The position numbers and the translations under genes were made by a program. Shown here piece after piece: positions 9,041 through 20,040 of a stretch of 59,209 nt of DNA. Location of the stretch: contig NZ_JAIVKL010000024.1 in NCBI RefSeq assembly GCF_020524045.1, positions 1 through 59,209 of the forward strand, written 5' to 3'. This DNA comes from Metabacillus litoralis (GTDB lineage Bacteria > Bacillota > Bacilli > Bacillales > Bacillaceae). Every line of letters begins with the position of its first letter. The stretch's first letter is position 1. The notes under the pieces were generated by a model, which worked only from the letters and a program-made list of their open reading frames with translations, had not been told where the DNA came from and did not search any database.

Positions 9041-9226
9041 CTAAGATGTTATCATAAAGAGTGTGAAAAGACGCTCTTAAGCCTGTTTTGTTAAACTTAT
9101 TACCATATATATATCATTGAAAGATCTTAATGGATGTTAGTATTAGACCATGGGGATTGGCTGATTCTCATTCAATCCATTGAACGAAGTACTTACCGCT
9201 CTCGTCCTTAAGGGCGAGGGCTTTTT
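9041..9226 (+). promoter_or_regulatory. metS leader with transcription attenuator (T-box-like remnant?)
   Basis: Untranslated region ahead of metS containing three structures in order: a hairpin near 9059-9082, a stem GGATTG/CAATCC at about 9154-9178, and a perfect 10-bp rho-independent terminator at 9198-9226 (ACCGCTCTCGTCC paired with GGGCGAGGGC, then five T). The stretch AACGAAGTACTTACCGC just before the terminator resembles the T-box antiterminator sequence and layout but lacks its TGG. I cannot find a stem I or specifier loop. An early terminator 180 nt before metS implies attenuation or a short RNA. Confidence 0.5.
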
Positions 9227-9352
9227 AAATGGGGAATTTTCATTTATAACTAAAGCTATACATATTAAGGGATCCCATATTCTTAATTGTGATCATGTAA
9301 ATGCAGCGTTTCCGCGAATTTACATAACTAATCATTATTACGAATCAATTAA

Positions 9353-11392
<2,040 letters not shown>

Positions 11393-11401
11393 TAAAAAAG
11401 C

Positions 11402-11438
11402 CAAGTGTCTTGTTTTTTACAAGATACTTGTGTTTTTT
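11402..11438 (+). terminator. terminator after metS
   Basis: Stem CAAGTGTCTTG / CAAGATACTTG (one G-U pair), 7-nt loop, then a T-run. Confidence 0.88.
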
Positions 11439-11441
11439 AAA

Positions 11442-11604
11442 GGCTCTTTTCTGAAAGATTGTTGCTAATTTTCCCAATATTGCCGTTTAAACATTTATCT
11501 TATTGCATAATAAGTACTATTCTAATAAGAAAAGATGTCACGATGCTTGATAAAGTGCTGTTTACTTGGAGTGGTTAAAAACAACAAAGTTTGCGAAAAC
11601 AGCC
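11442..11604 (+). repeat. intergenic inverted-end repeat, copy A1
   Basis: 163-bp element starting GGCTCTTTTCTGAAAGATTG and ending GTTTGCGAAAACAGCC; the two ends are imperfect inverted copies. Related copies lie at 24886-25033, 26621-26781, 37798-37922 and 50786-50911. The interior shares the AAAAGATGTCAC motif with the copies at 24886, 26621 and 37798. No coding capacity. The remaining gap to yabD (11605-11798) shows nothing I can identify beyond a single TGTCGAA at 11766. Confidence 0.7.
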
Positions 11605-11798
11605 TTTTTAAAGAGTAAGTTTTCCGGGCAAGATCAACTCAAGGGGTCTAGCCAAATATGAACCTTATGCTTTTCGCCTAAAGCTAAGGTCCTGGAAGTT
11701 TTTTAGAAAAAAAGGTCTAAATAAAGTGTTCCACGTGTAACATTTTGTTGAAGTCCTTTTTCTTATGTCGAAATAAAATAAGAAAGTAGGAATTAATA

Positions 11799-12569
11799 AT
11801 GCTTTTTGATACACATGCTCATTTAAATGCTATCCAATACGAGGAAGACTTGGAAGAGGTTATACAACGAGCTGTTTCTGAAAATGTTACTCATATTGTT
11901 GTAGTTGGATTTGATCGTCAAACAATTACAAAAGCAATGGAGCTTACGAATAATTACGATATGATTTATGCAGCTGTTGGTTGGCATCCAGTTGATGCGA
12001 TAGACATGACAGATGAAGATTTAGCATGGATAAAAGAACTATCGTCTCACCCAAAGGTAGTAGCAATTGGAGAAATGGGATTGGATTACTATTGGGATAA
12101 GTCTCCAAAGGATATTCAAAAGGATGTTTTTCGAAAGCAAATTCAACTTGCTAAAGAAGTAAATCTGCCTATTATTATTCATAACCGGGACGCAACAGAG
12201 GATGTTGTAAGCATACTACAAGAAGAAAATGCAAGTGATGTTGGTGGAATCATGCATTGTTTTACTGGAAGTGCTGAAGTAGCAAAGCAATGCTTAGATA
12301 TGAACTTCTACATATCATTTGGTGGGCCTGTAACATTTAAAAATGCGAAGAAACCAAAGGAAGTTGCTAAAGAAATACCAATGGATCGATTACTAATTGA
12401 AACAGATTGCCCATATTTAACACCACATCCATTTAGAGGTAAACGTAATGAGCCTAGCTATGTAAAATATGTAGCAGAGCAGATTGCTGAGCTAAGGGAA
12501 ATGGATTATGAGGATTTTGCTCAAAAAACATCCGACAACGCAAGAAAAGTATTCGGCATAACTCGATAA
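11799..12569 (+). CDS. yabD: TatD family metal-dependent nuclease (YabD)
   Basis: 256-residue TIM-barrel hydrolase of the TatD DNase family. Metal ligands are visible in FDTHAHLN (about 3-10), GEMGLDYYW, IIHNRDA, MHCFTGS and IETDCPYLTPHPFRGKRN. Members act as 3'-5' DNases or D-aminoacyl-tRNA deacylase-like hydrolases; the exact substrate here cannot be read. ATG 11799 follows GTAGGAA. A 7-bp hairpin without a T-run (12560-12585) overlaps the stop. The 242-nt gap to yabE holds that gene's promoter. Confidence 0.92.
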   Translation: MLFDTHAHLNAIQYEEDLEEVIQRAVSENVTHIVVVGFDRQTITKAMELTNNYDMIYAAVGWHPVDAIDMTDEDLAWIKELSSHPKVVAIGEMGLDYYWDKSPKDIQKDVFRKQIQLAKEVNLPIIIHNRDATEDVVSILQEENASDVGGIMHCFTGSAEVAKQCLDMNFYISFGGPVTFKNAKKPKEVAKEIPMDRLLIETDCPYLTPHPFRGKRNEPSYVKYVAEQIAELREMDYEDFAQKTSDNARKVFGITR

Positions 12570-12741
12570 CGAACGGTGTCGAGTTGTGCAAAAGCTTGTC
12601 CAGATTATGAGTAAAATCAATTAGTTCTACATGTCTTTTCTTTTTCATAGGATAACTTTGTCGAGAACTCTTTCTTCCCTTTTTTCTTTTTGTTAAGCAT
12701 AATAATGAGTACGTTGGAAAAATGAGACAACGTTAGAAGGG

Positions 12742-12770
12742 TTGACAAGATGAAAGATACTCTATATAAT
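12742..12770 (+). promoter_or_regulatory. sigma-A promoter of yabE
   Basis: Perfect consensus: TTGACA at 12742-12747, 17-bp spacer, TATAAT at 12765-12770. The predicted start at about 12777 is only a few bases before the GGAGG of yabE. Confidence 0.85.
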
Positions 12771-12796
12771 CCACGAGGAAGAAGGAGGCGTTTTTC

Positions 12797-14005
12797 ATTT
12801 TATTTGAAAATGTGAAAAAACTGTTTTCCGAAAGGTTGAAAAAGAACAAAATTGTCCTATCTGCTACTAGTTTACTAGTATTAGGAGCTGGAACGGCCTA
12901 TGGTACCTATGAGGGAACAAAGGAAACTGTTTCATTAACTATTGATGGTAAAGAAGAAAAGATCCGAACACATGCAGATACAGTTAATGATCTATTGGCT
13001 GAAAAAGATATAGATACCAGAAAAGAAGATGTAATATCACCAGCAAGCGATGAGAAAATCAAAGACAATATGAAGATTGTTTATAAAGCTGCTAAACCAA
13101 TAAAGGTTGCAATAGGTGATGAACGAAGGACAATTTGGTCTTCTGCGGACACAGTAAAAGAACTAATCGAGCAAGAAAATCTAGATGTGACAGAGCATGA
13201 TAAAATTAACCCAGCTTTAGATACTGCAATTAAAAAGGATTTGTCATTAACAATAGATAAAGCATTTAAAATTGCTCTAAACGTTGGCGAAACTAAACAA
13301 CAGGTATGGACTACTTCGACTACGGTCGCTGACTTTTTAAAACAACAAAATGTTGAATTAAATGAACTTGATAAAATAGAGCCTGCTCTCACGGAAGAAA
13401 TAAACGAAAAGAGTCAGGTGATTGTTACTAGAATAGAAAAAGTCACCGATGTAGTGGAAGAACCAATTGCTTTTGATGTTGTTAAGAAGAATGATAGCAG
13501 CATTGAAAAAGGGCAACAGAAGGTTATTGATACAGGTAAAGAAGGTAAACAAAAGAAGCATTACGAAGTTGTATTAGAAAACGGTAAAGAAATTTCCAGG
13601 GATTTAATTAAAACTGAAACTGTTGAGGAAAGTCAGGATCGAGTAGTTGCATTAGGAACGAAGGTTGTTCAACAAGCAAGTACAGCAACTGTTTCTCGTG
13701 GAAACGATTCTGTTTCAAAAGAATTTTATGCCCACTCAACAGCATATACAGCGAACTGTAATGGATGTTCAGGAAATACAGCAACTGGGATTAACTTAAG
13801 AGCAAATCCTAATGCGAAAGTTGTTGCGGTAGATCCAAGTGTTATCCCACTTGGTACAAAAGTATATGTCGAAGGCTATGGATATGCAGTTGCAGCAGAT
13901 ACTGGTTCTGCTATTAAAGGTAATAAAATTGATGTGTTTTTCTCATCAAAATCAGCTGCCTATCGATGGGGTTCGAAAAAAGTTAAGGTGAAAATATTAG
14001 AATGA
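12797..14005 (+). CDS. yabE: YabE, resuscitation-factor-like cell-wall protein (DUF348-G5-3D)
   Basis: About 402 residues, secreted or membrane-anchored: a basic N-terminus and hydrophobic segment (IVLSATSLLVLGAGTAYG), three DUF348 repeats (each with VxLxxGxxxxxxxT...DTV), a G5 domain and a C-terminal 3D domain with YTANCNGCSG, DPSVIPLGTKVYV and AADTGSAIKGNKID. The 3D domain resembles the lytic transglycosylase fold of MltA, so cell-wall cleavage is likely. GGAGG at 12784-12788 is 8 nt from an in-frame ATT at 12797 but 23 nt from the first ordinary start, GTG 12812. I use ATT; if wrong, the protein begins at 12812 with 397 residues. Confidence 0.88.
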   Translation: MLFENVKKLFSERLKKNKIVLSATSLLVLGAGTAYGTYEGTKETVSLTIDGKEEKIRTHADTVNDLLAEKDIDTRKEDVISPASDEKIKDNMKIVYKAAKPIKVAIGDERRTIWSSADTVKELIEQENLDVTEHDKINPALDTAIKKDLSLTIDKAFKIALNVGETKQQVWTTSTTVADFLKQQNVELNELDKIEPALTEEINEKSQVIVTRIEKVTDVVEEPIAFDVVKKNDSSIEKGQQKVIDTGKEGKQKKHYEVVLENGKEISRDLIKTETVEESQDRVVALGTKVVQQASTATVSRGNDSVSKEFYAHSTAYTANCNGCSGNTATGINLRANPNAKVVAVDPSVIPLGTKVYVEGYGYAVAADTGSAIKGNKIDVFFSSKSAAYRWGSKKVKVKILE

Positions 14006-14011
14006 AGTTTT

Positions 14012-14042
14012 ACAGAGGGTTTATTAATCCTCTGTTTTTTTT
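14012..14042 (+). terminator. terminator after yabE
   Basis: ACAGAGG / CCTCTGT stem followed by eight T residues. Confidence 0.88.
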
Positions 14043-14043
14043 A

Positions 14044-14221
14044 GGCTCTTTTCGTAAACTTTGTTGCTTTTTAAAATAAATTTCAAAAAATATCCCTGTA
14101 AGGATGGAAGAAAAGAGCTGCTCTCCCGATTCAGAAAGAAAATCCCTTGTATCCAGGGGAAAAATCCGGCTCCTGGGCTCCTGGGTTTTTTCCGAGAGCA
14201 ACAATCTATGCGAAAACAACC
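14044..14221 (+). repeat. inverted-end repeat with a different interior, copy A6
   Basis: 178-bp element whose ends match family A (GGCTCTTTTCGTAAACTTTG on the left, ATCTATGCGAAAACAACC on the right), but whose GC-richer interior (about 14095-14195, with CTCCTGGGCTCCTGGG) is not found in the other copies. Short frames read through it on both strands are shadows of the repeat. The rest of the gap to rnmV (14222-14477) is AT-rich and shows no convincing promoter. Confidence 0.6.
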
Positions 14222-14489
14222 TTTTTTTATAAGGTCAGAAAAAATAGGTTTGTTTCCATTATGTTAGTATCTTTATGCTTGAGCTAAGGGCTAACTGCCT
14301 TACGTTTTTCTTGAAATGTTACAATAATTAGAGCTAATCCTTTTGTTCAATTTTAATGAAGTATATACTTTTAGTATGCTTTACATACATAATATTGGAG
14401 AAACTAAAAATAGTGTAAAAGAGTTTAATTCTTTCTTCAGTATTTAGACGTATTAATGACTAGGAAAGTTTCATTATTTGGAGGAAAAA

Positions 14490-15928
<1,439 letters not shown>

Positions 15929-15989
15929 ATATATAGAAGAAGATCGTTAATAGTAAAGAGGTTGGGACATAAGTATTTAAGCTGATGAT

Positions 15990-16048
15990 AAACCCGAATT
16001 ATTAGGTGATATGTCAATTAAACATTCGCCTAATAGTTCGGGTTTTTA
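15990..16048 (+). terminator. terminator after rsmA
   Basis: Near-perfect 20-bp stem (AAACCCGAA...TTAGGTGA paired with TCGCCTAA...TTCGGGTTT) followed by T residues, 62 nt after the rsmA stop. Confidence 0.8.
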
Positions 16049-16100
16049 TTTGCCGTCTTCAATAGGTTTTTTGATTTTGTTTATCATTTTTAAGAACTAG

Positions 16101-16226
16101 TGGAATGGAGCGGAAGACACTAGACTCCTACGGGAATAGAGGAAAGGCTGAGACCCCGCAGGCGCTTGCGTCGAGGAGGCTCAGCTTCCTCCCCGTGGAA
16201 AGCAGTGTCTGCAGCGCAATGGAACG
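16101..16226 (+). repeat. GC-rich hairpin repeat, copy B1
   Basis: 126-bp element beginning TGGAATGGAGCGGAAGACAC and ending CTGCAGCGCAATGGAACG. It contains nested complementary blocks: GACACT with AGTGTC, CTGAG with CTCAG, and GCAGGCGC with GCGTC. The composition is far above the surrounding G+C. I recognise it as a repeat common between Bacillus genes. Diverged copies lie at 17455-17675, 21279-21431 and 55838-55960. Confidence 0.7.
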
Positions 16227-16385
16227 AACTTGTTTCTTTTAACTTAACTTAATTTAGAATTTATTCGTCTTTTTTATGACTTCTTTAATTATGTCCTAGC
16301 CTCTTTTTTGTTTGGTTTATTTTCTTGTAAAATTACGTTGAATGTAGAGAATCCTATAAAAGAGAAAACAACTACCATCTTTATC

Positions 16386-16412
16386 ACCAAATGAGAAATA
16401 TTTCATAGGCTA
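16386..16412 (+). promoter_or_regulatory. putative sigma-K promoter of yabG
   Basis: AC at 16386-16387, 16-nt spacer, CATAGGCTA at 16404-16412, an exact fit to the sigma-K pattern AC-N16/17-CATANNNTA, about 115 nt upstream of yabG. yabG belongs to the sigma-K regulon in B. subtilis. Confidence 0.5.
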
Positions 16413-16526
16413 GAAAAGGATACTTTTTATACTACGGAACTTTGATATGAGGGATGTAGAGAAATATCCATTCTTTTATTATCAAAGCCAATCGTTTAAG
16501 TGAATCATTCATTGGAGTGATAGAAT

Positions 16527-17408
16527 ATGCACGTGAAAATCGGAGATGTAGTAGGACGGCAGTCTTATCAGCTAGATGTTTTATTTAGAGTCATTGATGT
16601 AAAAACAACTGCTGATGGTGAGCAGATCGCAATCTTATATGGTGATGAAGTAAGGTTAATTGCTGATGCGAATTGCAGTGATTTAGTCGTTATAGACGAA
16701 ACTGAGAGAAATAGTCGTAAATTAAAGGAAAAAGAGCGGATTGATCAATCTTACTTTTTATTTAGACAGGATTATCAGTTACTAAGGGAAAAGCAGGAAT
16801 ATACAGCAACTTCAAGTTATAGCCATAATGAAGAGTTTTTTCATTTACCAGGAAGAGTGTTACATGTTGATGGAGATCCATTGTATCTACAAAAATGTTT
16901 ATCTTTATATGAAAAGATAGGTGTACCAGTAAATGGTGTTCATGTTAAAGAAAAAGAAATGCCAGAAAAAATTGGAGAACTCCTTACTAAATATCGACCA
17001 GATATCCTTGTAGTAACAGGACATGATGCTTATTCAAAACATAAAGGAGAAGTTGATGATATAAATGCTTATCGTCATTCAAAACACTTTGTTCAAACGG
17101 TTCGCAATGCGAGGAACAAAGTACCACATCTTGATCAGCTAGTTATCTTTGCTGGTGCTTGTCAATCACATTTTGAATCATTAATAAGAGCAGGGGCAAA
17201 TTTTGCTAGCTCTCCTTCTAGAGTGAACATCCATGCTCTAGATCCAGTGTATATTGTTGCAAAGATTAGTTTTACTCCTTTTGTAGAAAGAATTAATGTA
17301 TGGGATGTTTTAAGAAATACGTTAACAAGAGAAAAAGGACTTGGTGGAGTAGAGACGAAAGGCGTCTTACGTACAGGTATGCCATTTAGAAAGCATTCAT
17401 CACAATAA
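16527..17408 (+). CDS. yabG: sporulation-specific protease YabG
   Basis: 293-residue spore-coat protease (peptidase family U57), which in B. subtilis trims coat proteins such as SafA and SpoIVA. The sequence begins HVKIGDVVGRQSYQLDVLFRVI and contains the conserved LVVTGHDAYSKHKG, VIFAGACQSHFESLIRAGANFASSPSRVNIHALDPV and GGVETKGVLRTGMP segments. The Cys and His in ACQSHFE are candidate catalytic residues (inference). ATG 16527 follows TTGGAGTGA. Monocistronic: flanked by long gaps and its own terminator. Confidence 0.93.
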   Translation: MHVKIGDVVGRQSYQLDVLFRVIDVKTTADGEQIAILYGDEVRLIADANCSDLVVIDETERNSRKLKEKERIDQSYFLFRQDYQLLREKQEYTATSSYSHNEEFFHLPGRVLHVDGDPLYLQKCLSLYEKIGVPVNGVHVKEKEMPEKIGELLTKYRPDILVVTGHDAYSKHKGEVDDINAYRHSKHFVQTVRNARNKVPHLDQLVIFAGACQSHFESLIRAGANFASSPSRVNIHALDPVYIVAKISFTPFVERINVWDVLRNTLTREKGLGGVETKGVLRTGMPFRKHSSQ

Positions 17409-17414
17409 TATTGG

Positions 17415-17451
17415 GCCGCTTACAACTATGAAAAATGTAAGTGGCTTTTTA
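17415..17451 (+). terminator. terminator after yabG
   Basis: GCCGCTTACA / TGTAAGTGGC stem (one G-U pair) with a T-run. Confidence 0.85.
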
Positions 17452-17454
17452 TAT

Positions 17455-17675
17455 GACTCTTTTATATTTTATTGTTGATTTCCGTAATAGGCATTCACTA
17501 TCCTAGAAAGAAGTTCATTTTTTCCTAGGTAGGAATAATGAAAATGTCCAATCACTTGCTTTTCAAAGGTCAATTCTTCCTGGGTCTGAGATCCTTACCG
17601 TAAGCTGTGCACCTGCGGTATAATCCTTTAACACGCTACTCTAAATAGGAATCTTCATATATTCAACTCCAATTA
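17455..17675 (-). repeat. degenerate GC-rich repeat, copy B3
   Basis: Diverged minus-strand copy of the B family. Its left boundary (GACTCTTTTATATTTTATTG) looks like a family A end and runs directly into TTGATTTCCGTAATAGGCAT, just as at 21263-21300. Its right end (CATATATTCAACTCCAAT) also matches the 21420 copy. The AT-rich stretch 17676-17974 downstream holds no gene; its A/T tracts could act as UP elements for veg (inference). Confidence 0.55.
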
Positions 17676-17974
17676 AATTAATTTAATTTCTTATTAAAAC
17701 AGTGCCTTATAAAAAGATTGATATTAATAAATCATGATAAAAAAAACTACTTTTTTTGATAAATTACTACCTTCTTTCCTTCTTATATCTTATTGATCAT
17801 TTACGTTTTTTAAAAGAATATAGTAAGAAAAATAAAGTGGAAGAAGAGTTTTTATATAAAAATCATGAACAATTTTAGTAATTAATTAAAAAACATTCAT
17901 TTTTAGTACATAAAATGGGACAAGTATGTTCACACTATAACTGAAGAAATGAGAAAATTGTTGAAAATAATTTA

Positions 17975-18004
17975 TTGACAGTGAGGAAAAAATACTGTTA
18001 TAAT
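17975..18004 (+). promoter_or_regulatory. veg promoter P1 (sigma-A)
   Basis: TTGACA (17975-17980), 18-bp spacer, TATAAT (17999-18004): both hexamers perfect, preceded by AT-rich DNA. Confidence 0.8.
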
Positions 18005-18015
18005 TTAAATTTTAT

Positions 18016-18045
18016 TTGACTTACATAGGCTCAAGGTTGTATAAT
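18016..18045 (+). promoter_or_regulatory. veg promoter P2 (sigma-A)
   Basis: TTGACT (18016-18021), 18-bp spacer, TATAAT (18040-18045), immediately downstream of P1. A start near 18052 leaves only a 15-nt leader carrying GTGAGGTGG. Confidence 0.75.
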
Positions 18046-18066
18046 TATACTAGTGAGGTGGATGCA

Positions 18067-18336
18067 ATGGGAAAAACTCTAACGGATATTAAAAAATCCT
18101 TGGACGGTAATCTTGGCAGACGACTAACTCTTAGAGCAAACGGTGGTCGAAGAAAAACGATAGAACGCTGTGGTGTGCTTGCAGAAACCTATCCATCTGT
18201 CTTTGTTATTGAGCTTGATCAAGATGAAAATTCATTTGAACGTGTATCTTATAGTTATGCTGATGTGTTAACTGAAACAGTACAATTAACATTCTTAGAA
18301 GATGCAGCTGGTTCAATTGCAGTTAGTGGACAGTAG
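18067..18336 (+). CDS. veg: Veg protein
   Basis: 89-residue small protein, very close to B. subtilis Veg ([23 protein letters not shown] and [29 protein letters not shown]). Veg is abundant in vegetative cells and in B. subtilis stimulates biofilm matrix genes by opposing SinR; the biochemical activity is not defined. ATG 18067 is 6-7 nt after GTGAGGTGG; an upstream in-frame ATG at 18016 lies inside promoter P2. Two strong tandem promoters imply high expression. Confidence 0.94.
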   Translation: MGKTLTDIKKSLDGNLGRRLTLRANGGRRKTIERCGVLAETYPSVFVIELDQDENSFERVSYSYADVLTETVQLTFLEDAAGSIAVSGQ

Positions 18337-18359
18337 ACAATAATTGTTTACTGTTTTTT
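18330..18359 (+). terminator. terminator overlapping the veg stop
   Basis: ACAGTAGAC / GTTTACTGT stem (one G-U pair) followed by TTTTTT; the 5' arm contains the veg stop codon. The next 18360-18545 contains a fragment like a family A end (TCTTTTCGAAAATTTATTG near 18371) but no clear gene or promoter. Confidence 0.75.
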
Positions 18360-18545
18360 CTTTTGTTTAGAATCTTTTCGAAAATTTATTGTTTAAGGCT
18401 GTTTGTCAAAGTCCATGAAGACAACCTCTTATAGACAAATTAACTTTTGTATAAATTACTCATAATCATCCAATAATATAAATGTTGCACGTTCTAAGCT
18501 TCTTTGAAGAATTCCTGCTTATCCTTTGAAAGGGTGTGTTTGGTA

Positions 18546-18731
18546 ATGAGTAGACGTCGTGGAATTATGTCTGAAGGCTTTAAATATGAATTAGCGAAAG
18601 ACTTAGGATTTTACGAAACGGTAAAAGAAGAAGGCTGGGGTGCAATTCGATCACGTGATGCTGGAAATATGGTGAAGCGTGCAATTGAGTTAGCGGAAAT
18701 GCAGTTAGCGCAACAAAATAATAAAGGTTAA
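18546..18731 (+). CDS. sspF: small acid-soluble spore protein SspF (alpha/beta-type family)
   Basis: 61-residue DNA-binding spore protein, shorter and more diverged than major alpha/beta [29 protein letters not shown] and [22 protein letters not shown] match B. subtilis SspF throughout. I start at ATG 18546 after AAAGGGTG; upstream residues of the open frame do not resemble the family. Sigma-G control is expected, but the only nearby -10-like sequence (CATAATC at 18461) is imperfect, so I do not call a promoter. Confidence 0.93.
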   Translation: MSRRRGIMSEGFKYELAKDLGFYETVKEEGWGAIRSRDAGNMVKRAIELAEMQLAQQNNKG

Positions 18732-18742
18732 TGAAAGCAATG

Positions 18743-18803
18743 GGGTTGACTAAAAGGCTTTGTATTTTCATACGATGCTTAATTTGGTCAGCCCTTTCTT
18801 TCT
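18743..18803 (+). terminator. terminator after sspF
   Basis: 12-bp stem GGGTTGACTAAA / TTTGGTCAGCCC (two G-U pairs) with a pyrimidine-rich T tail. Confidence 0.8.
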
Positions 18804-19102
18804 ATTCATTTTGAATTCGTATTTAGTTCTAACAGGTAAAGACGTCAATTAGCAAAAAATGCCTTAAATAACATTTGTGTCGTGTGAAGTCAGGCGTCGG
18901 ATCTAATGAAAATAATCGGACATGAAAGCTCAATTCTATTTAACAATAAGCTTGTTGTTTAAGCTAAGAGCCTGCTCCTTTAATCATAGTTTAACCTTAC
19001 AAAAGGTAAAATCGAATAGTAGGATGTTGAATTGTCGAAAAAAGCAGTACGTTACAAGCTTTTGTGGTACAATGTTGATACAATTTTAGATCGTTTAAGT
19101 AG
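18804..19102. other. gene-free stretch between sspF and ispE
   Basis: About 300 nt with no open frame of note. It contains one isolated Spo0A-like box (TGTCGAA at 19033-19039) and, at its right end, an extended -10 promoter candidate TGGTACAAT (TACAAT at 19068-19073) without a good -35, which may drive ispE. Confidence 0.4.
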
Positions 19103-19981
19103 GTGATTATAATACGTGTTTTAGAAAAAGCACCAGCCAAAATAAATTTGTCATTAGATGTACTTCATAAACGCAAGGATGGGTTTCATGAAGTAGAAAT
19201 GATTATGACAACAATTGATCTAGCAGATCGTGTAGAATTAGTTGATTTACCATATGAAGATATTCGAATTGTATCTCATAATCGATTTGTTCCAGATGAT
19301 CAACGAAACTTAGCTTATCAAGCAGCTAAGTTGTTAAAAGAACGCTATAACATAAATAAGGGTATTTCGATTTCTATTACAAAGACAATTCCGGTTGCAG
19401 CAGGTTTAGCGGGTGGAAGTAGTGACGCAGCAGCAACATTACGTGGTTTAAATCGTCTTTGGAATTTAGGATTATCTCTTGATGAACTTGCTCAAATAGG
19501 AGCAGAAATTGGATCTGATGTTTCCTTCTGTGTATATGGAGGAACAGCATTAGCTACAGGTCGCGGAGAGATTATTCAACATATTGAGCCGCCGCCACAT
19601 TGTTGGGTAGTGTTGGCAAAACCAACAATAGGTGTTTCAACAGCAGATGTTTATAGAAACCTTAAAGTTGATTCTATTAAACACCCTGATGTCAAAGGTA
19701 TGGTTAAAGCTTTAAGTGATAGTGATTATGATGGCATTTGCAACTTGATGGGAAATGTCTTAGAAAGTGTAACTCTACATATGCATCCTGAAGTTGCGAA
19801 TATAAAAGATCAGATGAAAAGGTTTGGAGCTGACGCTGTCTTGATGAGTGGAAGCGGACCAACTGTCTTTGGTTTAGTTCAATATGAATCACGCTTGGCA
19901 AGAGTTTATAATGGCTTGCGAGGTTTTTGTGATCAAGTTTTTGCAGTGAGAATGCTGGGTGATGTAAACAGCCTTGATTAA
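19103..19981 (+). CDS. ispE: 4-diphosphocytidyl-2-C-methyl-D-erythritol kinase
   Basis: GHMP kinase of the non-mevalonate isoprenoid pathway. ATP-binding motif [20 protein letters not shown] (about 94-113), [16 protein letters not shown] at the N-terminus with the catalytic Lys/Asp region, and the C-terminal [12 protein letters not shown]. The start is unusual. Family alignment places the first residue at ATA 19112 (followed by [12 protein letters not shown]), and AGGTGAT at 19101-19107 is spaced for that codon. The only ordinary start is GTG 19103, which overlaps that ribosome-binding site and adds three residues. I report 19103 as the conservative boundary. Confidence 0.92.
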   Translation: MIIIRVLEKAPAKINLSLDVLHKRKDGFHEVEMIMTTIDLADRVELVDLPYEDIRIVSHNRFVPDDQRNLAYQAAKLLKERYNINKGISISITKTIPVAAGLAGGSSDAAATLRGLNRLWNLGLSLDELAQIGAEIGSDVSFCVYGGTALATGRGEIIQHIEPPPHCWVVLAKPTIGVSTADVYRNLKVDSIKHPDVKGMVKALSDSDYDGICNLMGNVLESVTLHMHPEVANIKDQMKRFGADAVLMSGSGPTVFGLVQYESRLARVYNGLRGFCDQVFAVRMLGDVNSLD

Positions 19982-20040
19982 ATACGGATATTAAGTTATA
20001 TTTACTTTAATAATATTCGGATTTTGGAGGTTGCCCTTTT

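Larger units (their letters stand above)
15957..16311. repeat. 355-bp inverted-repeat unit enclosing other repeats
   Basis: AAAGAGGTTGGGACATAA at 15957-15974 is inverted at about 16292-16310 (TTATGTCCTAGCCTCTTTT), 16 of 18 positions matching. Between the arms lie a 20-bp hairpin (15990-16048) and the GC-rich repeat at 16101-16226. Its right arm ends in a T-run, so the whole could act as a transcription terminator for rsmA. The following 16312-16385 has nothing I recognise. Confidence 0.6.

Noticed and set aside
11766-11772. Isolated TGTCGAA boxes near yabD and at 19033
   Set aside because: Single 7-mers are expected a few times by chance in 59 kb of AT-rich DNA; only the clusters near abrB are dense enough to report.
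14061-14267. Short open frames on both strands after yabE
   Set aside because: They run through an inverted-end repeat and terminator-like hairpins, have no ribosome-binding site and resemble no protein.
18437-18467. Sigma-G promoter for sspF
   Set aside because: The only -10-like sequence, CATAATC, has one mismatch and the -35 region is poor, so it is not called although sigma-G control is likely.
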